Below are positions 42,876 through 50,577 of a stretch of 64,000 nt of DNA, piece after piece. The stretch is from positions 80,688 through 144,687 of the forward strand of contig DASREA010000035.1 in the NCBI GenBank assembly GCA_035652315.1, written 5' to 3'. Made by a program: the position numbers and the translations under genes. The notes below the pieces were generated by a model, which made no database searches, was not told the DNA's origin, and saw only the letters and a program-made list of their open reading frames with translations. Within the stretch, counting starts at the first letter, position 1, and each line of letters opens with the position of its first letter. The stretch comes from CANKHA01 sp035652315 (GTDB taxonomy: Bacteria > Pseudomonadota > Alphaproteobacteria > Rhizobiales > Xanthobacteraceae).

Positions 42876-44807
42876 TTAATGCAGCCAACGCTCCGCCCAG
42901 GCACGCACCATGAGGATATTCCACATGCCGGTGGCGTTGGTCTCGACGCCGGCGATATGCCTCTTCCAGAGTTCCTGGATGCGGTCAGAATCGAAAATGC
43001 CGTCGTCGCTGGTCCGGCGCGGGGCCAGTAATTCCTCGGCCCAGCCGCGCAGCGGTCCGCGCAGCCATTCCGCAAGCGGCACCGAGAAGCCTCGCTTCGG
43101 ACGGTCGATCAAGGATGGCGGCAGGTAGCGAGCGAGGACTTGGCGAAGCAGATGTTTTGGCTCGCGATCGTCATGGCGGAGCGATGCGGGAAGCGACCAG
43201 ACATATTCCACCAGCCGATGATCGAGCAGCGGCACCCGTGCTTCGAGTGCGACGGCCATCGAGCACCGGTCGACCTTGGTCAGGATGTCGTCGGGCAAAT
43301 AGGTCACGGTATCCTGCGCCTGCATCCGCAGCCTCAAATCGGGCAGCGACGTTTCCAGGTTAGGAATGAGCGGCAGCGGCAATTCGTGTGTTGCTCGTCG
43401 GAGAGGCAATGGACCGGCGAGGCCGACGGCCGCCAGCGCCAGCGCCGCGTCGTCCGGCGTCGCGGCGGACAGGGCGAGACCGAGCCGCCGCGCCTTTTCG
43501 CCGGCTCGTTCGGCGCGTCCGGCATCGAGCAAGGCGGCCGCCGCTTTCTCAACCAGCGGTTCCGGAAACTTTGTTGCAAGCCGTGCAAGGGCCGCGCGGA
43601 GCGGACGCGGCACTCGGCCGGCATGGCGCCAAATAGACGTGAGCCAGTCGTATTTCGGATAGCCGCCGAATAATTCGTCGCCGCCATCCCCTGAAAGGGC
43701 GACGGTCACATGCCGGCGCGTGACCTGGGAAACGAGATAGGTCGGCAACTGCGACGAATCGGCAAAAGGTTCGTCGAACCAGTTCGGCACGTCGGCGACC
43801 AGATCGAGGACGCGCTTCGGCTCGATCGTGACTTCGGTGTGCTCCGTCCCCAGGCGATCGGCCACCTCGCGTGCGAATTTCGCCTCGTCGTAAGCCGCCG
43901 CCTCAAATCCCACGGTGAATGTGCGGACCGGTCGATCGGCACTCGCCTGCATGGCGGCAACCACCGCCGATGAATCGATGCCGCCGGAGAGGAAGGCGCC
44001 CAGCGGAACGTCGGAAATCATCCGCCGCCGCACGCTATCGCGAAGAAGCGCATCGATCCCTTCGACAGCTTCCGCCCGGCCGATGGTATCGTTCCGGCGC
44101 CGCGCGATCACATCGGCAAGTTTCCAAAAGGTGCTGACGACCGGCTCATGCCCGGGCTGTACCGTCAGGATCGTCCCCGGCGGCAGTTTGAAAACGCCGC
44201 GGAAAACCGTGGCGGGCGAGGGCACATAGCTGTAGCGAAGCACCGAAGCGATAGCGTTGGGATCGACATCCTTGCGGAACGACGGATGCGCCATCAGCGC
44301 CCGCAATTCCGAGCCGAACAGCAGAACATCGTTCAACAGCGTCCAATAGAGCGGCTTGATGCCAAGCCGGTCGCGCACGAGCCGCAACGTTCGGGTTTGC
44401 CGGTCGAAGACGGCAAACGAGAACATGCCGATGAAGCGATCGACCGCCGCCTCCGGCCCCCATTCGCCGAAGGCCGCCAGCATCACCTCGGTATCGGAGC
44501 TGCTGCGGAACGTGTGGCCGCGGGCCGCGAGCTCCGCGCGCAATTCGCGGAAATTGTAAACCTCGCCGTTATAGCTGATGACATAGCGCCCGTCCGCGGA
44601 ATGCATCGGCTGCGCGCCGCCCGGCGAGAGATCGATGATCGCTAGCCGCCGGTGCCCGAGCCCGACGCCCGCCTCTGGGTCGCCCCAAGCATCGCCGCCG
44701 TCGGGGCCACGATGCGCCAAGGTGTCCACCATCCGTCGCGCGGCCGCTGCGGGATCGCTCTCGCGCGGCTTCGATCGCATGTCGAAGAGCCCGGCGATGC
44801 CGCACAT
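42876..44807 (-). CDS. asnB: Asparagine synthase-like glutamine amidotransferase
   Basis: This 643-residue protein has an N-terminal class II glutamine amidotransferase domain with catalytic Cys2 (MCGIAGLFD) and a C-terminal ATP-pyrophosphatase domain with LSGGIDSSAVVAAM. AsnB makes asparagine from aspartate, but homologues within polysaccharide loci amidate uronic acids or act in unknown glycan modification. It heads a group with the GT4 and WecA-like genes, so a glycan role is plausible. The promoter region is shared with the divergent winged-helix regulator and carries a GTTCA-N5-TGAAC palindrome. Confidence 0.88.
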   Translation of the reverse strand: MCGIAGLFDMRSKPRESDPAAAARRMVDTLAHRGPDGGDAWGDPEAGVGLGHRRLAIIDLSPGGAQPMHSADGRYVISYNGEVYNFRELRAELAARGHTFRSSSDTEVMLAAFGEWGPEAAVDRFIGMFSFAVFDRQTRTLRLVRDRLGIKPLYWTLLNDVLLFGSELRALMAHPSFRKDVDPNAIASVLRYSYVPSPATVFRGVFKLPPGTILTVQPGHEPVVSTFWKLADVIARRRNDTIGRAEAVEGIDALLRDSVRRRMISDVPLGAFLSGGIDSSAVVAAMQASADRPVRTFTVGFEAAAYDEAKFAREVADRLGTEHTEVTIEPKRVLDLVADVPNWFDEPFADSSQLPTYLVSQVTRRHVTVALSGDGGDELFGGYPKYDWLTSIWRHAGRVPRPLRAALARLATKFPEPLVEKAAAALLDAGRAERAGEKARRLGLALSAATPDDAALALAAVGLAGPLPLRRATHELPLPLIPNLETSLPDLRLRMQAQDTVTYLPDDILTKVDRCSMAVALEARVPLLDHRLVEYVWSLPASLRHDDREPKHLLRQVLARYLPPSLIDRPKRGFSVPLAEWLRGPLRGWAEELLAPRRTSDDGIFDSDRIQELWKRHIAGVETNATGMWNILMVRAWAERWLH

Positions 44808-44851
44808 CAGAGCGGAACTCTCGCGTCTGCCATCCGGAATTCTCGCTCGCC

Positions 44852-44880
44852 TTGCCGACAGCCAGCGTTCATGCTATGAA
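44852..44880 (+). promoter_or_regulatory. Candidate promoter of the winged-helix/NusG operon
   Basis: TTGCCG (44852-44857) and TATGAA (44875-44880) have 17-bp spacing and lie about 40 bp before the start codon at 44918. The -10 and part of the spacer fall inside the palindrome at 44867-44881, so a protein bound there would block RNA polymerase. Confidence 0.45.
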
Positions 44881-44881
44881 C
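44867..44881. promoter_or_regulatory. GTTCA-N5-TGAAC palindrome, copy 1
   Basis: GTTCATGCTATGAAC is a perfect palindrome apart from its 3-nt centre, in the divergent region between asnB and the winged-helix regulator gene. The same half sites with 5-nt spacing occur at 47324-47338. The best candidate binder is the adjacent winged-helix protein (inference). Confidence 0.6.
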
Positions 44882-44917
44882 ATTTAATAAAGCTGTCTAC
44901 TCCGAACCTTGGCTTGC

Positions 44918-45586
44918 ATGCCGATCGAGTCCGACGAACGTTCCGACGGGTCCGGCCAACCGGATCAAATCCTGCTTGGCGTCCTTAACGCCATCGAGCG
45001 GGACGCGCGCACGTCGCAACGGACCATTTCCCGGGAACTTGGCGTCGCCCTTGGTTTGGCCAATGCCTATCTCAAGCGCTGCGTCGGCAAGGGCTGGATC
45101 AAGATCAGCCAGGTGCCGCCGCGCCGTTATGCCTATTACCTGACTCCCAAGGGATTTGCCGAAAAGACCCGGCTGACGGCGGAATATTTCTCCGCCTCCT
45201 TCACCTTCTTCCGCCGCGCGCGCGAGCAGATGTCCCAATTGATGGCGCAGTGTGCGGCGAACGGTTGGAAACGCATTGCCTTCGCCGGCACATCGGAACT
45301 CGCGGAAGTGGGAACGCTTTGTGTGCACGATTATCCGGTCACGCTCGTTGGCGTCGTTGATCCGGCGCGGGCAGGAACAAATTTTTGCGGCGTCACGGTC
45401 AGCGCCAGTCTGGCCGATCTCGGCGTGATCGACGCGGTGATTATCACCGGCGTCAAGGACGCGGAAACGATCCTGCGTGCGACGACCGATAAAATCGGCG
45501 AGGAGCGCGTGCTGGTGCCGGCCCTTCTTGGCCTGCGCACGGCATCTGCCGAAACCTCGGCGGCCGAAATTCGAGCGGCGGAATGA
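44918..45586 (+). CDS. Winged-helix regulator fused to a Rossmann-like domain
   Basis: This 222-residue protein has an N-terminal winged helix-turn-helix (about residues 17-75: LGVLNAIERDARTSQRTIS, then ANAYLKRCVGKGWIKI and a wing RRYAYYLTPKGF), a helical linker, and a C-terminal alpha/beta region (about 115-210) with RIAFAGTSELAEVG and AVIITGVKDAE that resembles a Rossmann/CoA-binding-like fold. It may sense a nucleotide or sugar-nucleotide. Regulators of this type often precede NusG paralogues in polysaccharide loci. Its stop overlaps the NusG-like start by four bases. A TTG at 44909 is an alternative start. Confidence 0.75.
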   Translation: MPIESDERSDGSGQPDQILLGVLNAIERDARTSQRTISRELGVALGLANAYLKRCVGKGWIKISQVPPRRYAYYLTPKGFAEKTRLTAEYFSASFTFFRRAREQMSQLMAQCAANGWKRIAFAGTSELAEVGTLCVHDYPVTLVGVVDPARAGTNFCGVTVSASLADLGVIDAVIITGVKDAETILRATTDKIGEERVLVPALLGLRTASAETSAAEIRAAE

Positions 45587-46086
45587 AACGTTGGTACGCG
45601 GTCTATACGCAGCCCAGGAACGAAGGCCTAGCGCGGGAGCATTTGGCGCGTCAGGGTTTTGACGCCTACTACCCGCGCTATCGGAAGCGGCGCAGCCACG
45701 CCGGCCGCGTGGATGTCGTGCCGTCTCCGTTGTTTCCGCGCTACATTTTTGTGGCCTTCGACATCGTGGGAGAGCGCTGGCAGGCCATCCGCTCGACACG
45801 CGGTGTCATCGATCTGGTCAAGAACGGACTCGATCCCGTGCCGGTGCCGGAGTTCGTGATTTCCGAAATCCGCGCGCGCGAAGACGAGAACGGGTTTGTA
45901 TTGCTCGGCAACCATCTCAAGCTCGCCCGCGGCGACAAGTTCAGCATCGCCGGCGGTCCGTTTTCCGGGCAAGTGGCGATCTTCGAAGCGCGCCGAGACA
46001 GCGCGCGGGTCATCGCGCTGCTCTCGCTGCTCGGCGGCAAGATCGTCGTCGAGCTGCCCGTGGACGCCGTCGCGCCCGCGACCTGA
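45583..46086 (+). CDS. RfaH-like NusG paralogue (transcription antiterminator)
   Basis: This 167-residue protein has the NusG N-terminal domain (residues 1 to about 110: MKRWYAVYTQPRNEGLAREHL, PLFPRYIFVAFD, STRGVIDLVKNG) and a C-terminal KOW-containing domain (about 118-162). Its size and the PLFP and TRGV motifs match RfaH better than housekeeping NusG. RfaH-type proteins are recruited at ops elements in operon leaders and keep RNA polymerase elongating through long polysaccharide operons. An ops-like sequence lies in the leader of the nearby carbamoyltransferase operon (47435-47446). Confidence 0.85.
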   Translation: MKRWYAVYTQPRNEGLAREHLARQGFDAYYPRYRKRRSHAGRVDVVPSPLFPRYIFVAFDIVGERWQAIRSTRGVIDLVKNGLDPVPVPEFVISEIRAREDENGFVLLGNHLKLARGDKFSIAGGPFSGQVAIFEARRDSARVIALLSLLGGKIVVELPVDAVAPAT

Positions 46087-46087
46087 T

Positions 46088-47194
46088 TCAATCCGGAACG
46101 CTAAGCGCGCTCGCGGTCATCAGTCGGGTGGACGCGGCATCGCCTTCGTACAATCGCGGCCAGAAGCCGTCGAGTCGCGAGATGTTTGGAAACTTGCCTT
46201 TGAAGAGCGACTCCAGAAAATCCAGAGCGACCGGCGCTTTCTGTCCTCCCGCCCCCGCTTTATGGCCCGAGATCATGCTGTGCAGCAGCACGCCGCGACG
46301 GACGACGCGCAGAATTTCGGCAGCATAACTGCCGCAGACTTCGTGTTCCATTTCCTGAAACGAAAAGGCATTGAGAAAGAAATCAATCGGCCCTTGCAGC
46401 CGCGGCAATTGCCAGGCGGCGAGCTGATAGACATGCACCGCGCCATCGATTGGTTGCGGCACGATGGGCGAGGGCGCTTCCATCGCCCGGGCATCGTCGA
46501 CCTTCAGTCCCTCGATCGATTTTAGGAATTGAGTGGAAAGATAAAGCACCGGCGGGATGTCGACGTTCACGATGATCCGAAGTTCCGGGTTGAGCGCGAT
46601 ATGGGCGAGCGAATTGAGGCCGAGCCCGGGGCCGATTTCGAGGATCGACTGCACCTCGTGCGCCCGCACCCGGCTGTAAAAATCAGCAGCACGGCTGAGA
46701 TACATCACGAAATAAGGGACGACCGCATTCCCGCGCCAATCGAAAGCGTCGTCGGCGCCGCCATTCGCAAGTCCGGCCGGAATCCGCATTGCCGGAAAAG
46801 CGTGGGCGATCTCGTCGAGCGCGAGCCGCGCATGTTGCCGGCAACCGGCAATTTGGCGTATGCCCGGCAGCTTTTCGAGCGCGGCCCAGGCGGCACGTTT
46901 CCAGGCGGCGTCGGGAATTTCCGGCTGCGGCACGCCGCCGACCGCAAAGCCCTTGAGCAGGCGCTGATTGGCGCGCATGCCTTTCAAACCCGCGCGATCA
47001 AGCTCGCGCATGATGCGCGCACAGTAGGCGCGCCAATAGGCGGTCGGGCGGAACAGAGCGGACCTCCGGTCCGCGCCGGCCATCATGAAGCGTAGCAAGG
47101 CCGGGTCGTCGGCGAGGTCCTTTGCGGGCACCGAGTCCGGCGCGGGGGCAGCCTGCATGCAATCTGCCACCGTTTGCCGTGTATCTTTTTCCAC
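46088..47194 (-). CDS. Putative sugar O-methyltransferase
   Basis: With the GTG at 47194 (preceded by GGAG at eight bases) this protein has 368 residues. The central part has a SAM-binding methyltransferase signature, SILEIGPGLGLNSLAHIAL, and VNVDIPPVLYLSTQFL, matching proteins annotated as putative sugar O-methyltransferases in polysaccharide loci. FFLNAFSFQEME and a C-terminal SRLDGFWPRLYEGD follow. ATG 47287 and farther starts are possible but put the palindromic promoter region inside the gene. It is convergent with the NusG-like gene, one base apart. Confidence 0.78.
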   Translation of the reverse strand: MEKDTRQTVADCMQAAPAPDSVPAKDLADDPALLRFMMAGADRRSALFRPTAYWRAYCARIMRELDRAGLKGMRANQRLLKGFAVGGVPQPEIPDAAWKRAAWAALEKLPGIRQIAGCRQHARLALDEIAHAFPAMRIPAGLANGGADDAFDWRGNAVVPYFVMYLSRAADFYSRVRAHEVQSILEIGPGLGLNSLAHIALNPELRIIVNVDIPPVLYLSTQFLKSIEGLKVDDARAMEAPSPIVPQPIDGAVHVYQLAAWQLPRLQGPIDFFLNAFSFQEMEHEVCGSYAAEILRVVRRGVLLHSMISGHKAGAGGQKAPVALDFLESLFKGKFPNISRLDGFWPRLYEGDAASTRLMTASALSVPD

Positions 47195-47321
47195 GCTGCC
47201 GCTCCGCCTTAATTTCCCCGAGGCCGCATGGCACCTGCGCGGCGCTGGCCGTGCCTGTTCTATGCGGCTTCCCAGGCTCTTAGCCATACCCGTAAGTGCG
47301 GTCGGGCTCGTCTTGACACGC

Positions 47322-47340
47322 GTGTTCAATTCATGAACAC
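47322..47340. promoter_or_regulatory. GTTCA-N5-TGAAC palindrome, copy 2
   Basis: GTGTTCA-ATTCA-TGAACAC is a 7-bp perfect inverted repeat with 5-nt spacer, between the divergent methyltransferase and carbamoyltransferase genes. The inner half sites and spacing are the same as in copy 1 at 44867-44881. Confidence 0.6.
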
Positions 47341-47434
47341 TGGACTTAACGAGGGGGGAGGCGACAAGCCTTAAGGCTTGGAAATATCTCCCAAATTTCG
47401 AGCTTGCTCCGGGCGATTTCGCCTCACCCGGACT

Positions 47435-47462
47435 GCGGTAGCTTGCCAAGCCTCGGTTTGGC
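47435..47462 (+). promoter_or_regulatory. ops-like element and hairpin in operon leader
   Basis: GCGGTAGCTTGC (47435-47446) matches 10 of 11 positions of the enterobacterial ops core GGCGGTAGCNT used by RfaH; only the first base differs. It overlaps the start of a hairpin, GCCAAGCC/GGTTTGGC (47445-47452/47455-47462, one G-U). It lies 53-64 bp before the first gene of a long polysaccharide operon, and an RfaH-like protein is encoded 1.4 kb upstream. Confidence 0.55.
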
Positions 47463-47498
47463 GCAGCCTTCTCCCTCCAATCCCAGCAATCAGGTCAA

Positions 47499-49277
47499 AT
47501 GCCCCGTCGCGACGTCGTGCTCGGCATCCAGTTCGGCGGCCATGATACGGCCGCCGGCCTGATGATCGACGGCCGGTTGCTGGCCGCCTGCGAGCAAGAG
47601 CGCTATTGCGGCGAGAAGCATACGCGGCGCTTCCCCAGCGACGCCATCGCCGATTGTCTGCAGATCGCCGGCGTCACAATGGCTGACGTGAACGAGATCG
47701 GCTTCTGCTTCGATCCCTTCCACTACATCCGCGAAACCTATCTGAAGACGGCGCTCGAGGATAACGATCGCATCGGCTTCCTCATCAACGACATCGAGCG
47801 AATCGCTAACGAATACCGGATGGAAGAGCGCGTCCGCGATGAAACCGGCTTCGCCGGCCCGATCGTTTTTCATCGTCATCATCTCTGCCATCTCGCCAGC
47901 GCCTATTACCCCAGCGGTTTCGATAACGCTCTGCTGTGCAGCTTCGACGGCATGGGTGAAATCGAAACGAGCCTGATCGGCGCCGGCCGCGGCGGCAAAA
48001 TCGAGATCGTTCACCAGGGCAACCGCTATCCGCATTCCTTCGGGCTGCTCTATTCGGCGATCACTTATTATCTCGGCTGGAAGCATCATTGCGATGAAGG
48101 CATCGTCATGGGGCTGGCGCCTTATGGCGATCCTGATGCGCTCATTCCCGGCGACACGCGCAGCTATCGCGAGGTCTTTGCCGAGATCCTCGCCGAGACC
48201 GGCGATTACGACATCGCGGTGAACACCAATTGGATCGCCTATCACAAGGTTCGTGATACCTGGATCAGCGAACAGTTCATTGACGTTTTGGGACCGCGCC
48301 GCCTTCCTGGCGGGCCGCTCACCGCTCACCACCGCAATATCGCCGCAGCGCTGCAGGCGCGGCTGGAAGAAATCGTGCTTAACCAGTTGCGTCGGGCGCG
48401 AAAGGCGTTTGGCCTCAATCGTCTTTGTCTCGCTGGCGGCGTCGCTTTGAACTGCTCGATGAACGGCAAGATCGAGGCGAGCGGAATTTTCGATGAGATT
48501 TTCGTGCAGCCGGCAAGCGGCGATAACGGCACGGTGATTGGTGCCTGCTATCTCTCTCACGCCAATCACGTGGGCGGCATCGCGCCGAAGCGGGATGACG
48601 ACAATCTGAAAGGCTCGCGATTCGGCGATGCCGAGATTGGCGCGGCGTTTCGCGCGGCGGGCGTCGCCGCTCTGCGGCCGAAAGATGTTTACGCGCTGAC
48701 CGCGAAGAAACTGACCGAAGGCAAGATTGTCGGCTGGTTCCAGGGCGGCGCCGAGTTCGGGCCGCGCGCGCTCGGCAATCGCAGCATTCTGACCCGGCCT
48801 TTTCCGGCGAAGATGAAAGACTATCTCAACGCGCGCGTGAAATTCCGCGAGGAATTCCGTCCCTTCGCGCCCGCGGTGCTTGCCGAATTCCAGAACGAAT
48901 ATTTCACGATCAGGCAGGACAGCCCGCACATGCTGATCGCCTGCCAGGCGCGGCCGGAGAAGCGCAACGCGATCCCCGCAGTGGTTCATGTCGACGAGAC
49001 TTGCCGCGTGCAAACGGTGCGGCCGGAAACCAACCGCCGCTTTTATTCGCTATTGCAGGCCTTCCACGCGGAGACCGGCTGCCCGGTCTTGCTCAACACG
49101 TCCTTCAACGTGAAGGGCCAACCGATCGTGAATACGCCGGAAGAGGCGATCGCCTGTTTCCGCTCCACCAATATCGACGTGCTCGTGATCGGCGATTTCT
49201 GCGTCGAGAAGTTGCCCTCCGGCGAAGTGCCTCTGATCAATTCAGCCGATGTCGAAGGCGACCGCGCGCCAGTTTGA
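47499..49277 (+). CDS. Carbamoyltransferase, NodU/CmcH family
   Basis: This 592-residue enzyme transfers a carbamoyl group from carbamoyl phosphate, via ATP activation, to a sugar hydroxyl. The N-terminal ASKHA-like domain has GGHDTAAGLMIDGRLLA, HRHHLCHLASAYYPSGF and FDGMGE, while the C-terminal YrdC-like region has FGPRALGNRSILTRPF and NTSFNVKGQPIVNTPEEA. NodU carbamoylates Nod factors; here the context of glycan genes favours surface polysaccharide. It heads the operon behind the ops-like leader. Confidence 0.92.
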   Translation: MPRRDVVLGIQFGGHDTAAGLMIDGRLLAACEQERYCGEKHTRRFPSDAIADCLQIAGVTMADVNEIGFCFDPFHYIRETYLKTALEDNDRIGFLINDIERIANEYRMEERVRDETGFAGPIVFHRHHLCHLASAYYPSGFDNALLCSFDGMGEIETSLIGAGRGGKIEIVHQGNRYPHSFGLLYSAITYYLGWKHHCDEGIVMGLAPYGDPDALIPGDTRSYREVFAEILAETGDYDIAVNTNWIAYHKVRDTWISEQFIDVLGPRRLPGGPLTAHHRNIAAALQARLEEIVLNQLRRARKAFGLNRLCLAGGVALNCSMNGKIEASGIFDEIFVQPASGDNGTVIGACYLSHANHVGGIAPKRDDDNLKGSRFGDAEIGAAFRAAGVAALRPKDVYALTAKKLTEGKIVGWFQGGAEFGPRALGNRSILTRPFPAKMKDYLNARVKFREEFRPFAPAVLAEFQNEYFTIRQDSPHMLIACQARPEKRNAIPAVVHVDETCRVQTVRPETNRRFYSLLQAFHAETGCPVLLNTSFNVKGQPIVNTPEEAIACFRSTNIDVLVIGDFCVEKLPSGEVPLINSADVEGDRAPV

Positions 49278-50577
49278 GGCCCGTGAGAGCCTCCCCGAGG
49301 TGGCGCTGCTCGAACATTACTTCGACCGGCTGTGGCCGCTGCCGCGCAGTATTACCGGCGAGGGCGTGCGGCGGACGCATGATATCCTCGGCGAACTCCT
49401 GCCGCTCGAGCGCATCGAAATCCCGACCGGCACGCAGGTCTTCGACTGGACGGTGCCGCGCGAATGGGTGGTGCGCGGCGCCCACATCATCGCGCCGGAT
49501 GGGCGCCGGCTGCTCGATTTTGCCGACAACAATCTGCATCTTGTCGGCTATTCGCAGCCGTTCCGCGGCAAGCTCAGCCGCGCCGAGCTCGACACGCATC
49601 TCCACAGCTTGCCGGACCGGCCAACCGCCATTCCTTACGTCACGAGTTATTACGCGCCGAGTTGGGGCTTCTGCCTGAGCCACGAGCAACGCCAGGCGCT
49701 GCCCCAAGGCGAATATGACGTCGTCGTCGATACCGCGCTGATCGACGGATCGATGACGTTGTCGGAATGCGTGCTGCCGGGCGAAACTGGCCGCGAGGTG
49801 CTGATTTCGGTGAATACCTGCCATCCCTCGCTCGCCAGCAACGAATTGTCGGGGCCGCTCGTCGCGGCGTTTCTTTACCGTCGTCTCGCCGCGCTGCCGC
49901 GGCGGCGGCTCACCTACCGCTTCGCTTTCGTGCCGGAGACGATTGGCGCGATCGCCTATCTCAGTCTGCGGGGCGAAAAACTGCGCGAACGGCTTGTGGC
50001 AGGCTACGTGCTGACGTGCCTCGGTGATGCCGGGCGCTTCACGTACAAGCGCTCGCGCCGCAGCGGGAGCCCGGGCGATCGCGCCGCGGCGCAGGTGCTG
50101 ACGCAATGCGGCCGCCGGGCAGACATCATCGATTTCTTCCCGCAGGGCAGCGACGAGCGGCAATATTGCTCTCCCGGATTTGATTTGCCGGTCGGCTGCC
50201 TAACCCGCACGATGTATTGGCGCTATCCCGAGTATCACACGTCGCTCGATAACAAGGATTTCATTTCCTTTTCGGCAATGGTCGAAACCATCGACACCTG
50301 TTTCGACATCTGCAAAGTGCTCGACGCCGAGGGCCGCTACCGCAACCTTGTGCCCTTCGGAGAACCGCAGCTCGGCAAGCGCGGGCTCTATCCGAGCTTT
50401 GGAGGCTCGAACGAAAAGGAAGCGCGGGTGCGCGCGCAAGCGTGGCTGCTGAATCTCTCCGACGGCAATCACAGCCTTTTGGATATCGCGGAGCGTAGCG
50501 GCGAAACCGTCCTGCAGCTTGCGGAGATCGCCGAAACCTGCGTCGCTGCCGGCTTACTGGAAAGGATGCCGTCGTGA
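49249..50577 (+). CDS. DUF4910 aminopeptidase-like protein
   Basis: This 442-residue protein belongs to the DUF4910/DUF2172 group with an M28-peptidase-like domain. Visible motifs are LWPLPRSITGEGVRRT near the N terminus, VNTCHPSLASNELSGP, FVPETIGAIAYLS and EYHTSLDNKDF, the stretches expected to hold metal ligands; the C-terminal 70 residues look like a winged helix (SDGNHSLLDIAERSG). Such genes are common in polysaccharide loci, yet the reaction is not established. It overlaps the carbamoyltransferase gene by 29 bp, so the pair is tightly coupled. Confidence 0.82.
   Translation: MSKATARQFEARESLPEVALLEHYFDRLWPLPRSITGEGVRRTHDILGELLPLERIEIPTGTQVFDWTVPREWVVRGAHIIAPDGRRLLDFADNNLHLVGYSQPFRGKLSRAELDTHLHSLPDRPTAIPYVTSYYAPSWGFCLSHEQRQALPQGEYDVVVDTALIDGSMTLSECVLPGETGREVLISVNTCHPSLASNELSGPLVAAFLYRRLAALPRRRLTYRFAFVPETIGAIAYLSLRGEKLRERLVAGYVLTCLGDAGRFTYKRSRRSGSPGDRAAAQVLTQCGRRADIIDFFPQGSDERQYCSPGFDLPVGCLTRTMYWRYPEYHTSLDNKDFISFSAMVETIDTCFDICKVLDAEGRYRNLVPFGEPQLGKRGLYPSFGGSNEKEARVRAQAWLLNLSDGNHSLLDIAERSGETVLQLAEIAETCVAAGLLERMPS

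Larger units (their letters stand above)
47195..47498. other. Divergent regulatory region before the carbamoyltransferase operon
   Basis: About 300 bp without a gene. It holds a GTTCA-N5-TGAAC palindrome (copy 2), a 16-bp gapless palindrome CAAGCCTTAAGGCTTG (47365-47380), an ops-like element (47435-47446) and a following hairpin. A TTGACA (47313-47318) precedes copy 2, but I could not find a good -10. Confidence 0.65.

Noticed and set aside
44867..44881. LexA (SOS) box
   Set aside because: Alphaproteobacterial LexA uses direct GTTC-N7-GTTC repeats; here the half sites are inverted (GTTC-N7-GAAC).
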